Origin: Sinomonas terrae
GTDB lineage: Bacteria > Actinomycetota > Actinomycetes > Actinomycetales > Micrococcaceae
Assembly (NCBI RefSeq): GCF_022539255.1
Contig: NZ_JAKZBV010000001.1
Span: 1,240,001-1,304,000, forward strand
DNA: 64,000 nt
Reading direction: 5' to 3'
Below the pieces are notes generated by a model that was not told where the DNA came from, did no database searches, and saw nothing but the letters and a program-made list of their open reading frames with translations. Shown here one piece after another: positions 8,410 to 16,921 of the stretch; position 1 is the stretch's first letter, and every line of letters begins with the position of its first letter. The position numbers and the translations under genes are program-made.

Positions 8410-9939
8410 ATGGTGACTTACGTCGTCCGGCGCCTCATCACCGCAGCTCTGATCCTCCTCGGCGCATCGTTTCTGGTCTACAACCTGACTGCGCTCTCCG
8501 GAGATCCGCTCGCTGATCTGCGTGCCAGCAATCTCCCCAATGCGGCGCAGCTCATGCAGGCGCGCGCTCAGCTTCTCGATCTGGGCACCCCAGCCCCCAT
8601 CCGTTATTTCAAGTGGCTCGGAGGAGCCGCCGGCTGCATCGTCGGCAACTGCAATCTGGGCATGAACCTCGTTGGCCAGCCGGTGACTCAGGCACTCGGC
8701 CAAGCCCTCGTCCAGACGCTCACCCTCGTCACGGGCGCGATCATCCTCGCGATCCTCATCGGCGTCGCCCTCGGCATCGTCACGGCCCTGCGCCAGTACA
8801 GCGCCCTCGACTATGGCGTGACGTTCATGGCCTTCCTCTTCTTCTCCCTCCCGATCTTCTGGGTCGCCGTCCTCCTCAAGGAATTCGGCGCCATCGACTT
8901 CAACAACTTCCTCGCTAATCCCACCATCCCGCTGCCCGTCTCGCTTGGCATCGGCATCGTCTTGGGCCTTATCGCCGCCGTGGTCTCCTCTGGTGCCCTA
9001 CGGCGGCGCGCCATCAACGGCGCCATAGTGTTCGCCTTCGTTGCGCTCGTGTGCATCGTCGCGAGCCTGACCCGTTGGTTTAGCGCCCCCGGACTCGGAC
9101 TCGGCCTCATCCTGATCCTTGGCGTGGGCCTCGCCTTCGGCGTCACCGTCCTGGCCTCCGGACTTCAGAACCGCCGGGCCCTGTACGCGGGACTGACGGC
9201 CGTGCTCGTCGGCGTGATCATCTATTTCCCCATCCAGCCGCTACTGGATGAGGCAACGGGCCTCATGATCTTCATCCTTGCGCTCGTCACCGTTCTCGTC
9301 GGCGTGGCAGCTGGCTGGTTCTGGGGCGGCTATGACCGGGGCCAAGGGATGCGTGTCGGTGGGATCACGGCGTTCCTCGTAGGGGCGATGGTGCTTCTCG
9401 ACCGCTTTATGCAAGCGTGGCCCGAGTACTACAACAACGACAGCATCCGCGGCAGGCCCATCGCCACGATCGGTGGGGCCACGCCGAACCTGGAAGGCGA
9501 CTTCTGGCAGCACGGCCTCGACAGCTTCACGCACCTTATCCTGCCGACCATCGCCCTCATCCTCATCTCCCTCGCGAGCTACACGCGGTACACCCGCTCG
9601 TCGATGCTCGAGGTCATGAACACGGACTACATCCGCACGGCGCGGGCGAAGGGCGCGAGCGAGCGCTCCGTCGTCATGCGCCACGCGTTCCGCAACGCGC
9701 TCATCCCGATCTCGACCGTGGTCGCACTCGACATCGGTCAGCTGATCGGCGGGGCCGTCATCACCGAGACCGTCTTCTCGGTGCCCGGCATGGGCTACAT
9801 GTTCCTGCAGGGGATCTCGCATGTCGATCCGAACCCGGTGATGGGCGTCTTCGCGTGCGTCGCGATCACGGCCTTGGCATTCAACCTCATCGCGGACCTC
9901 GTGTACTCCGCGCTCGATCCTCGCGTTAGGGTGAAGTGA
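8410..9939 (+). CDS. Peptide ABC transporter permease, DppB/OppB type with a large internal membrane insertion
   Basis: Integral membrane subunit of the peptide importer. The N-terminus (YVVRRLITAALILLGASFLV) and the C-terminal BPD_transp_1 region with the EAA-like stretch IRTARAKGASERSVVMRHAF are standard. The 509-aa protein is far longer than the roughly 310-340 aa of ordinary DppB: between about residues 175 and 345 there is extra sequence with five or six additional hydrophobic segments. Start 8410 (MVTYVV) is the only ATG matching the family N-terminus; no strong Shine-Dalgarno is visible. The next permease starts 2 nt after its stop. Function as a permease is firm; the role of the insertion is unknown. 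Confidence 0.88.
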   Translation: MVTYVVRRLITAALILLGASFLVYNLTALSGDPLADLRASNLPNAAQLMQARAQLLDLGTPAPIRYFKWLGGAAGCIVGNCNLGMNLVGQPVTQALGQALVQTLTLVTGAIILAILIGVALGIVTALRQYSALDYGVTFMAFLFFSLPIFWVAVLLKEFGAIDFNNFLANPTIPLPVSLGIGIVLGLIAAVVSSGALRRRAINGAIVFAFVALVCIVASLTRWFSAPGLGLGLILILGVGLAFGVTVLASGLQNRRALYAGLTAVLVGVIIYFPIQPLLDEATGLMIFILALVTVLVGVAAGWFWGGYDRGQGMRVGGITAFLVGAMVLLDRFMQAWPEYYNNDSIRGRPIATIGGATPNLEGDFWQHGLDSFTHLILPTIALILISLASYTRYTRSSMLEVMNTDYIRTARAKGASERSVVMRHAFRNALIPISTVVALDIGQLIGGAVITETVFSVPGMGYMFLQGISHVDPNPVMGVFACVAITALAFNLIADLVYSALDPRVRVK

Positions 9940-9940
9940 C

Positions 9941-11155
9941 ATGAGCCAGCAGTCTCAACAGGAAGACCTCACGGCCACCGTCCGCGGCGATGCCGCGACC
10001 ACCGCTCAGCCCGCCGCCGGCATCGAACCGGTCGTCGAGGCGAAGGGCCTCAGCCTCGGCCAGATCGTCCGGAAGCGCTTCTTCGGCCACACCGGTGCGC
10101 TCGCTGGCCTCGTGGTGTTCGCAGCCATCTTCATCCTCGCCTTCTCCGCCGAGGGCTGGGGTCCGTTCCCAGGCTGGTGGAAGTACAAGTTCGATCAGGT
10201 CACGCCGCTCGTGAACTTCGGGCAGCCCACGTGGACCTTCGTGCCGTTCAGCTTCGGCGACCACCCGTTCGGCCAGGACCGGATTGGGCGCGATCTCTTC
10301 GCGATGACCATGCGCGGCGCCCAGCAGTCGATCACGATCATGATCATCATCGGTCTCGTTGCAGGCATCATCGGCGTGGTCGTCGGTGCCCTCTCCGGCT
10401 ACTTCCGCGGATGGGTCGAGACGGTCCTCATGCGCATCACGGACGTCATCATCATCATTCCCGTGCTGCTCCTCGCGGCAGTCATGTCGCAGACCGCGGG
10501 GCGGCGTGACTCCGGGAGCTGGTTCGCGCAGTTCGCGGCGAGCAACGGCGTCGTCGTGCTCGGCATCTTCCTCGGGTTCGTCGCATGGGTCTCCCTCGCC
10601 CGTCTGGTGCGCGGCGAGTTCCTCTCGCTGCGCGAACGCGAGTTCGTCGACGCGGCGCGCATCTCCGGCGCGTCCAACATGCGCATCATCTTCAAGCACA
10701 TTCTGCCGAACGCCGTCGGCGTCGTGATTGTGAACGGCACCCTGCTCATGTCCTCGGCGATCCTGCTCGAGACCGCGCTGAGCTACCTCGGCGTCGGCGT
10801 CAAGGCGCCGGACACCTCCCTCGGCCTGCTCATCTCGCAGAACGAAGAGGCCTTCTCCACCCGTCCGTGGCTGTTCTGGTGGCCGGGCCTCTTCATCGTG
10901 CTCATCTGCCTCAGCATCAACTTCATCGGCGACGGCATGCGCGACGCGTTCGATCCCCGGCAGAAGAAGTTCAACCCGAAGAGGGCGAGATCGCGGCAGG
11001 TCCAAGGCGCGGCCAAGGGGAGCGTTCCCGCCGCGGCTGGTGTCTCGGTCCCGCTCCCCGAAGTCGAGGGCACACTGAATGCGGAACAGGGAGTCGTCCC
11101 CGACGAGGAGACCCACGGAGGGGCGCCCGATGCCACGCGGGACAGGAATCCCTGA
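9941..11155 (+). CDS. Peptide ABC transporter permease, DppC/OppC type
   Basis: Second membrane subunit, 404 aa. It has the OppC N-terminal segment (one helix around residues 55-70 after a cytoplasmic tail), HPFGQDRIGRDLFAMTMRGA typical of the family, and the ATPase-docking motif FVDAARISGASNMRIIFKHI. The C-terminal roughly 60 residues after DPRQKKFNPK are a Pro/Ala/Glu-rich extension absent from most homologues. The ATG lies 1 nt past the upstream stop, so translation is coupled. The matching ATPase gene lies 750 bp downstream, after an opposite-strand gene. Confidence 0.92.
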   Translation: MSQQSQQEDLTATVRGDAATTAQPAAGIEPVVEAKGLSLGQIVRKRFFGHTGALAGLVVFAAIFILAFSAEGWGPFPGWWKYKFDQVTPLVNFGQPTWTFVPFSFGDHPFGQDRIGRDLFAMTMRGAQQSITIMIIIGLVAGIIGVVVGALSGYFRGWVETVLMRITDVIIIIPVLLLAAVMSQTAGRRDSGSWFAQFAASNGVVVLGIFLGFVAWVSLARLVRGEFLSLREREFVDAARISGASNMRIIFKHILPNAVGVVIVNGTLLMSSAILLETALSYLGVGVKAPDTSLGLLISQNEEAFSTRPWLFWWPGLFIVLICLSINFIGDGMRDAFDPRQKKFNPKRARSRQVQGAAKGSVPAAAGVSVPLPEVEGTLNAEQGVVPDEETHGGAPDATRDRNP

Positions 11156-11183
11156 CGTGCGCGCGAGCGCCGGCGTCCCCTCG

Positions 11184-11807
11184 CTAGGCGAGGGTTGCGA
11201 TCGTCGCGGCGGCAAGCAGGACGGCCACCGCGAGGATCCACCACTCTGCGCCGCGGGCCACCGGAGTCTCGTCGACCAGGCCGCCTTCGACCGCACCGCG
11301 CTCCACCTGCTCCGCCCAACGGCGGCGCACAAGGAACGCGGCTTGGCCCGAGACCGTGTGCCGGAGGTCGCCGGGGCGCACCGACTGCCCCGGCCCATAG
11401 CTGGTCGCGGGGAGGCCGGAGATGCTGTCCGGCTTCGCGTGGCGGGCGCCCAGGACGCCGGGAGCGGGCGCGGCCCACGCGCTGAAGCGCCCCGCGCCCG
11501 TTCCGAGCGTCAGGGCATACCTCGTGTCGACGAAGGCGAGCGCCTCCCACGGCACGCCGACGTCGCGGAGCGGGTTGACGAGTTCGACGCCGGCATCGCT
11601 CACGACGACGGCGGGTCGCCAGAAGAGGGCCCAGCCAGCGAAGGCCAGGAGCACGAGGGGTGCTACGAACCGGACGCCTCCGAGGCCAGACTGGATGAGC
11701 GTCACGACGAGTCCGAACGCGGCGAGCACCCACAGGAGAATCGCGAGCACCTTGTTGCTGCGGGCTTTGAACACGTCGACGGGGCCGGTGTGGTGGAGGG
11801 CGCTCAT
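11184..11807 (-). CDS. PH-domain-like membrane protein of unknown function
   Basis: A 207-aa protein with two adjacent hydrophobic helices near the N-terminus (about residues 19-58), a bacterial PH-like beta domain (PAVVVSDAGVELVNPLRDVG, then VPWEALAFVDTRYALTLG) and a final C-terminal helix. This layout resembles small actinobacterial PH-domain membrane proteins of unknown function. Start 11807 has GAGGGA just upstream; the frame opens earlier at 11885. It sits antisense between the peptide permeases and their ATPase, splitting the operon. Whether it relates to the transporter is unknown. Confidence 0.7.
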   Translation of the reverse strand: MSALHHTGPVDVFKARSNKVLAILLWVLAAFGLVVTLIQSGLGGVRFVAPLVLLAFAGWALFWRPAVVVSDAGVELVNPLRDVGVPWEALAFVDTRYALTLGTGAGRFSAWAAPAPGVLGARHAKPDSISGLPATSYGPGQSVRPGDLRHTVSGQAAFLVRRRWAEQVERGAVEGGLVDETPVARGAEWWILAVAVLLAAATIATLA

Positions 11808-11902
11808 TCCCTCATCATGCAGGATCGGCCCCTTGATTTTCAGAATTCCGACTCGGCGGGCCAAAGGTCCGCAGGGACGGTGCACGGAAGGAAGAGCAGA
11901 GG

Positions 11903-13771
11903 ATGACCGAGAACCTCGGCATGGCAGGAAAGCCTGGAAGGCAGCGCCGCTCGGCGAGGGGCGCCGTCGTCGCCCCCGATCTCGTCAAGGGCCAGATGGT
12001 CCTCGAGGTCAAGGACCTGAGCGTCGACTTCGGCGTCGAGAAGGAGTGGGTGCCTGCCGCGATCGGCCTCAACTATGAGGTACGCGCGGGCGAGGTCCTG
12101 GCGATTGTCGGCGAGTCAGGCTCGGGCAAGTCCGCGAGCTCCATGGCGCTGCTCGACCTTCTCCCCTCGAACAGCCGCGTGCAGGGCAGCGTCAAGCTCA
12201 CCGGCCAGGAGCTGCTGGGGAAGGACCGCTCAGCAATCCGCCGCGTGCGCGGCAACGACGTGGCGGTCATCTTCCAGGAGCCGATGACGGCCCTCAACCC
12301 GGTGTACACGATCGGCGGCCAGATCATCGAGACGATCCGGCTGCACAACCCGATCTCGCCGGATGAGGCGAAGTCGCGTGCCCTCCGCATGCTCGAACTC
12401 GTCGAGCTCCCGGATCCGGAGAAGGCCTTCAAGTCGTACCCGCACCAGCTCTCGGGCGGCCAGCGGCAGCGCGCGATGATTGCGCAGTCGCTCTCGTGCG
12501 ATCCGAAGCTGCTCATCGCCGATGAGCCCACGACAGCACTCGACGTCACGGTGCAGGCCGAGATCCTCGACCTCATGCGCCATTTGAAGGACAAGCTCAA
12601 CAGCGCCGTGATCCTCATCACCCACGACATGGGTGTGGTCGCAGACCTTGCCGACCGCATCGTCGTCATGCGCCGCGGCCTGATCGTGGAGACCGGCACG
12701 GCCGAGCAGATCTTCGGCAACCCGCAGCACGAGTACACCCAGGCGCTTCTTGCCGCGGTGCCACACCTCGGTCAGGGTTCGGAGGCGGAGGCTGAGGTCG
12801 ACATCACTGCAGCGCTGGCCGCTGCGACTGGCGCTGAGCTCGAGGCGGTCGACGCCGCGGAGCTCGCCCACCGCGAGCAGGAGAACCGTGCCGCCCTCGC
12901 CGAGGCGGCCGAGGCGGAGGCGAAACGCCGCGGCGCCCCGGTGCTCGAGCTCAAGGACGTCGCGATCGAGTACCCCAAGCAGGGCCGCGTCCCGGCGTTC
13001 CGTGCTGTCGAGGGCGCGAACCTCGTCGTGTACCCGGGGCAGGTCGTGGGCCTCGTGGGGGAGTCGGGTTCCGGCAAGACGACGATCGGCCGTGCCGCCG
13101 TCGGCCTTCTCCCCGTCGCGGAAGGTTCGCTCCAGGTCACCGGCCGGGAGATCTCACGCCTCAAGAAGAACTCGAAGGAGCTCCACGAGATCCGCCGCTC
13201 GGTCGGCATGGTGTTCCAGGACCCGTCGTCGTCCCTCAATCCCCGTCTTCCGATCGGCGAGTCGATCGGCGAGCCCATGTACCTCGCGGGAGTCGCGAAG
13301 GGCGCGGACCTCCAGAAGCGCGTCGAGACGCTGCTCGACCAGGTCGAGCTCCCGAGGTCTTATCGCAACCGCTATCCCCACGAGCTCTCGGGCGGCCAGA
13401 AGCAGCGCGTGGGAATCGCTCGCGCCCTCTCGCTCAAGCCGAAGCTCATGGTTGCGGACGAGCCGACCTCGGCCCTCGACGTCTCGGTCCAGGCCAAGGT
13501 CCTCGAGCTGTTCCAGGCCCTCCAGAAGGAACTCGGCTTCGCATCCCTCTTCGTGACGCACGACCTCGCGGTCATCGACGTCCTCGCCGACCATATCTGC
13601 GTCATGCAGCGCGGACGGATCGTCGAGCAGGGCTCGCGCGATGCGATCCTCCGCAATCCGCAGGAGGCCTACACACAGCGGCTGCTCGCCGCGGTGCCGC
13701 TTCCGGATCCGGAGAAGCAGCGCGAGCGCCGCGAGCTGCGGGAGCTCCTGCTCGCGAGCGGCATCGACTGA
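11903..13771 (+). CDS. Fused peptide ABC transporter ATPase, DppD-DppF type
   Basis: A 622-aa protein carrying two complete ABC ATPase domains. Domain 1 (about residues 30-290): Walker A GESGSGKSA, signature LSGGQRQRAMIAQ, Walker B LLIADEPTTALDV. Domain 2 (about 345-610): Walker A GESGSGKTT, signature LSGGQKQRVGIARAL, Walker B LMVADEPTSALDV. They are joined by an Ala/Glu-rich linker of about 60 residues. Each domain ends in the family's C-terminal oligopeptide extension (PQHEYTQALLAAVPHL and PQEAYTQRLLAAVPLP). It energises the peptide permeases upstream. A 16-bp-stem terminator follows. Confidence 0.94.
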   Translation: MTENLGMAGKPGRQRRSARGAVVAPDLVKGQMVLEVKDLSVDFGVEKEWVPAAIGLNYEVRAGEVLAIVGESGSGKSASSMALLDLLPSNSRVQGSVKLTGQELLGKDRSAIRRVRGNDVAVIFQEPMTALNPVYTIGGQIIETIRLHNPISPDEAKSRALRMLELVELPDPEKAFKSYPHQLSGGQRQRAMIAQSLSCDPKLLIADEPTTALDVTVQAEILDLMRHLKDKLNSAVILITHDMGVVADLADRIVVMRRGLIVETGTAEQIFGNPQHEYTQALLAAVPHLGQGSEAEAEVDITAALAAATGAELEAVDAAELAHREQENRAALAEAAEAEAKRRGAPVLELKDVAIEYPKQGRVPAFRAVEGANLVVYPGQVVGLVGESGSGKTTIGRAAVGLLPVAEGSLQVTGREISRLKKNSKELHEIRRSVGMVFQDPSSSLNPRLPIGESIGEPMYLAGVAKGADLQKRVETLLDQVELPRSYRNRYPHELSGGQKQRVGIARALSLKPKLMVADEPTSALDVSVQAKVLELFQALQKELGFASLFVTHDLAVIDVLADHICVMQRGRIVEQGSRDAILRNPQEAYTQRLLAAVPLPDPEKQRERRELRELLLASGID

Positions 13772-13793
13772 CGCGCTCGCCTGGATCTCGTCT

Positions 13794-13837
13794 GATGGCC
13801 ACGTCCCGCGGGTGACAACCTGCGGGACGTGGCCATC
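13794..13837 (+). terminator. Terminator after the peptide transporter ATPase
   Basis: Perfect 16-bp inverted repeat (13794-13809 with 13822-13837, 12-nt loop), 22 nt past the stop codon. It isolates the peptide operon from typA. Confidence 0.8.
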
Positions 13838-13985
13838 AAAAGTACACCGAGGACTCGGCGGCTTGGGGGAGAGCGTAAACTAGATGTGCTGGCCCTTCCG
13901 AGGGTCTGTTCCGTTGTGCCGCCAGCGCGTCCTCTCGATGCCCGGCGCCGGACCATCGCGACCCACCGAATCGAGCCCAAAGCGT

Positions 13986-15911
13986 ATGTCTGAAACCGTG
14001 TCCACTGTCTTCCGCACCGACCTCCGCAACGTCGCCATTGTCGCTCACGTCGACCACGGCAAGACGACGCTTGTCGACGCCATGCTCAAGCAGACCAACT
14101 CGTTCGCCGCCCACGGCGAGATCGAGGACCGGGTGATGGACTCGGGCGATCTCGAGCGCGAGAAGGGCATCACCATCCTCGCCAAGAACACGACGGTGCA
14201 GTACGCCGGTCCGGCCGCCGCCGAGGTGGGGGAGCCCGGCGGTATCCTCATCAACGTCATCGACACCCCGGGCCACGCTGATTTCGGCGGCGAGGTCGAG
14301 CGCGGCCTGTCGATGGTCGACGGCGTCGTCCTCCTCGTGGACGCCTCGGAGGGCCCCCTCCCGCAGACCCGCTTCGTGCTCCGCAAGGCCCTCGCCTCGC
14401 ACAAGCCGGTAATCCTCGTCGTCAACAAGACGGACCGGCCGGACGCCCGCATCTCAGAGGTTGTCAGCGAGACGATGGACCTCCTGCTCGGCCTCGCCTC
14501 GGATCTCGCCGACGAGGTCCCCGATCTCGACCTCGACAAGGTCCTGGACGTCCCGGTCGTCTACGCGGCCGCCAAGATGGGTGCTGCGTCGCTTGAGCAG
14601 CCCGCCGACGGAACCGTTCCGGGCAACGACAACCTCGAACCGCTCTTCGAGACGATCGTCAAGCACATCCCGGCCCCGACCTACGATCCTGAGGGCGTCC
14701 TCCAGGCGCACGTCACGAACCTCGACGCCTCGCCGTTCCTGGGCCGCCTCGCGCTCCTGCGTATCTACAACGGCACCCTCCGCAAGGGCCAGCAGGTCGC
14801 CTGGGCGCGTCATGATGGCACGATCAAGCCGGTCAAGGTCACCGAACTGCTTGCCACGAAGGCCCTCGAGCGCGTCCCCACCGAGTCCGCAGGTCCCGGC
14901 GAGATCGTCGCCGTCGCCGGCATCGAGGACATCACGATCGGTGAGACCCTCACGGACATCGAGAACCCGCAGCCCCTCCCGCTCATCAAGGTCGACGACC
15001 CGGCCATCTCCATGACGATCGGCATCAACACGTCGCCGCTCGCCGGCCGAGTCAAGGGCGCGAAGGTGACCGCCCGCCAGGTCAAGGACCGCCTCGACAA
15101 GGAGCTCATCGGCAACGTCTCGATCCGCGTCCTCCCGACAGAGCGTCCCGACGCCTGGGAGGTCCAGGGCCGTGGCGAGCTCGCGCTGGCGATCCTCGTC
15201 GAGCAGATGCGCCGCGAGGGCTTCGAGCTCACCGTCGGCAAGCCCCAGGTAGTCACCAAGAAGGTCGACGGCCACGTTCTCGAGCCGACCGAGCACATGA
15301 CCATCGACGTGCCCGAGGAGTACCTCGGCGCCGTCACGCAGCTCCTCGCAGCGCGAAAGGGCCGTATGACGAACATGGCGAACCACGGCACCGGCTGGGT
15401 CCGCATGGAGTTCATCGTCCCGTCCCGTGGCCTCATCGGCTTCCGGACGAAGTTCCTCACGGACACGCGCGGTGCCGGCATCGCGTCGTCGATCTCCGAG
15501 GGCTACGAGCCGTGGGCCGGCGAGATCGAGTACCGCACGAACGGATCGCTCGTAGCCGACCGTTCCGGCGTCGCGACCCCGTTCGCGATGATCAACCTCC
15601 AGGAGCGGGGCACGTTCTTCGTCCAGCCGACGGCCGAGGTGTACGAGGGCATGATCGTGGGCGAGAACTCACGCGCCGACGACATGGACGTCAACATCAC
15701 CAAGGAGAAGAAGCTCACCAACATGCGCTCCTCCACGGCCGACAACTTCGAGGGCCTCACCCCGCCGCGCACGCTCACGCTCGAGGAGTCCCTCGAGTTC
15801 GCGCGCGAGGATGAGTGCGTCGAGATCACGCCCGAGGACATCCGCATCCGCAAGGTCATCCTCGACGCGAACGAGCGCCTCAAGGCGAACCGGGCCCGCG
15901 CCCGCGCCTGA
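13986..15911 (+). CDS. typA: Ribosome-associated translational GTPase TypA/BipA
   Basis: A 641-aa EF-G-like GTPase that acts on the 50S subunit during stress, cold and assembly. G1 AHVDHGKT (residues 20-27), G2 region around REKGITI, G3 DTPGH (93-97), and G4 NKTD (147-150) are intact, followed by EF-G domains II, III and V and the TypA-specific C-terminal domain. Start 13986 (MSETVSTVF) fits family N-termini; a longer frame from 13884 does not. It is monocistronic: a terminator precedes it and two hairpins follow. Confidence 0.95.
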   Translation: MSETVSTVFRTDLRNVAIVAHVDHGKTTLVDAMLKQTNSFAAHGEIEDRVMDSGDLEREKGITILAKNTTVQYAGPAAAEVGEPGGILINVIDTPGHADFGGEVERGLSMVDGVVLLVDASEGPLPQTRFVLRKALASHKPVILVVNKTDRPDARISEVVSETMDLLLGLASDLADEVPDLDLDKVLDVPVVYAAAKMGAASLEQPADGTVPGNDNLEPLFETIVKHIPAPTYDPEGVLQAHVTNLDASPFLGRLALLRIYNGTLRKGQQVAWARHDGTIKPVKVTELLATKALERVPTESAGPGEIVAVAGIEDITIGETLTDIENPQPLPLIKVDDPAISMTIGINTSPLAGRVKGAKVTARQVKDRLDKELIGNVSIRVLPTERPDAWEVQGRGELALAILVEQMRREGFELTVGKPQVVTKKVDGHVLEPTEHMTIDVPEEYLGAVTQLLAARKGRMTNMANHGTGWVRMEFIVPSRGLIGFRTKFLTDTRGAGIASSISEGYEPWAGEIEYRTNGSLVADRSGVATPFAMINLQERGTFFVQPTAEVYEGMIVGENSRADDMDVNITKEKKLTNMRSSTADNFEGLTPPRTLTLEESLEFAREDECVEITPEDIRIRKVILDANERLKANRARARA

Positions 15912-15930
15912 CCCCTCGCCCCCGAGGGGT
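15911..15930 (+). terminator. Short hairpin directly after typA
   Basis: ACCCCTCG (15911-15918) pairs with CGAGGGGT (15923-15930), starting on the last base of the stop codon and followed by TTGG. It is a minor hairpin; the main terminator appears to be at 16047-16082. Confidence 0.45.
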
Positions 15931-15949
15931 TTGGTTCCCAGGGGAGCAC

Positions 15950-16050
15950 AACAGGCCCAAGCGGGGGAGCAACAGGCCCAAGCGGGGGAGCAAAAAGCCC
16001 AAGCCAGGGGAGCCACGAGCCCAAGCCAGGGGAGCCACGAGCCCAAGCGG
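15950..16050. repeat. Tandem array, 21-22-bp unit, about 4.5 copies
   Basis: Units begin at 15950, 15971, 15992, 16014 and 16036. The core is GCCCAAGC followed by a G-run and AGC; the first two copies are identical and the later two carry AGCCAGGGG instead of AGCGGGGG. Non-coding, between the typA stop and its main terminator. Confidence 0.85.
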
Positions 16051-16082
16051 ACGACGGCGGGTGCACACCCGGCGTCGTCCGC
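16047..16082 (+). terminator. Main typA terminator
   Basis: GCGGACGACG (16047-16056) pairs with CGTCGTCCGC (16073-16082), extended by CGGGTG/CACCCG across one mismatch, followed by TTTTC. Its stem shares GACGACGGCGGG with the hairpin at 31-69. Confidence 0.8.
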
Positions 16083-16110
16083 TTTTCGTTGCCAAGGTCG
16101 TCCGGTCGCG

Positions 16111-16334
16111 CCGTCACCTTTGCGGGGTGTTGTCCCCTTGCGCCGTCACCTTGGCGGGGTGTTGTCCCGTCGCCCCGTCACCTTGTCGGGGTGTTGTCCC
16201 GTTGCCCCGTCACCTTTGCGGGGTGTTGTCCCGTCGCGCCGTCACCTTTGCGGGGTGTCGTCCCGTTGCCCCGTCACCTTTGCGGGGTGTTGTCCCGTTG
16301 CCCCGTCACCTTTGCGCGGTTCAACCCAGCAGAG
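16111..16334. repeat. Tandem array, exact 32-bp period, seven copies
   Basis: Copies start at 16111, 16143, 16175, 16207, 16239, 16271 and 16303, each beginning CCGTCACC and containing GCGGGGTGTTGTCCC. Only a few point changes separate them and the register is perfect. No spacers vary between copies, so it is not CRISPR. It fills the gap between the typA terminator and the end of the ArsR-like gene. Confidence 0.9.
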
Positions 16335-16363
16335 GTGACGGCGCGTCAGGCTTGGGGCCGCAC

Positions 16364-16855
16364 CTAGTCGGCCGTGGGGTCCCTGTGGTGCGCGATCATG
16401 AGTGAGGTTGCGTGCCCGTCGGGATCGCTCGGGAGCGCGACATACTCGTCGACGACGGCCCGGAGCTTCGCCATGAGCTCCGCCTGGTGCTCCGCGTTGA
16501 GCATGAGGCCGAGGCGCCAGACCTCGATGTCCTCGGGATCGAGGGCCGCGGTCTCCTGGACGAACGTCTCGATGAGCACGGGCGCCACGTCGTCCACGCG
16601 CTGCCCCCATGAGCGGCGGGTCGCGAGATACGGCACCTCGCGGGCTCCCCGTCGCCCGCGCCGCTCGTCCTGCGGCTCTAGGAATCCCGTCGCGACGAGC
16701 GTGCGCACGTGGTGAAGTGTCGAAGCGGGGTTGAGACCGAGGAGGTCCGCGATCTCCTTGTTCGTGCGTGAGTGGTGCAGGCACAGGCGCAGGATGCGCA
16801 GGCGCAGCGGTGAACTGAGCGCCCGGCCCTTCGCAACGTCGTCGGACGATGGCAT
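16364..16855 (-). CDS. ArsR-like winged-helix transcriptional regulator
   Basis: A 163-aa DNA-binding protein. The N-terminal half (LSSPLRLRILRLCLHHSRTN, then KEIADLLGLNPASTLHHVRT and LVATGFLEPQ) is an HTH_20/ArsR-type winged helix. The C-terminal half is helical and may bind an effector. It is divergent from an MFS exporter with 66 bp between starts, so it probably represses that exporter and itself. The start codon has no Shine-Dalgarno but a TAGAGT hexamer 6 nt upstream, suggesting a leaderless mRNA. No metal-binding cysteines are visible, so a metal sensor role is unlikely. Confidence 0.85.
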   Translation of the reverse strand: MPSSDDVAKGRALSSPLRLRILRLCLHHSRTNKEIADLLGLNPASTLHHVRTLVATGFLEPQDERRGRRGAREVPYLATRRSWGQRVDDVAPVLIETFVQETAALDPEDIEVWRLGLMLNAEHQAELMAKLRAVVDEYVALPSDPDGHATSLMIAHHRDPTAD

Positions 16856-16861
16856 GCCACC

Positions 16862-16915
16862 ACTCTACAGATCCGAATGCGAGTGATTGACACTTCCCAA
16901 TCAGAAGTGCACACT
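16862..16915. promoter_or_regulatory. Divergent promoters and operator of the ArsR-like/MFS pair
   Basis: Plus strand: TTGACA (16887-16892), 17-nt spacer, CACACT (16910-16915), then 6 nt to the MFS ATG. Minus strand: TAGAGT (16867-16862), 6 nt before the regulator ATG. An inverted repeat CACTTC-7 nt-GAAGTG (16891-16896/16904-16909) fills the spacer of the MFS promoter, where a bound repressor would block polymerase. Confidence 0.65.
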
Positions 16916-16921
16916 GGCGGC

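Noticed and set aside
9926..11398. 490-codon minus-strand frame opposite the DppC-type permease
   Set aside because: It is a shadow of a clear permease gene; the translation is Arg/Glu/Asp-rich without any domain.
16111..16334. CRISPR array
   Set aside because: The 32-bp units are contiguous with no variable spacers, and no cas genes are present.
15811..16405. Small proteins encoded across the tandem arrays after typA
   Set aside because: Repetitive Pro/Arg/Cys translations in several frames come from the repeats; no ribosome site or terminator fits a gene.
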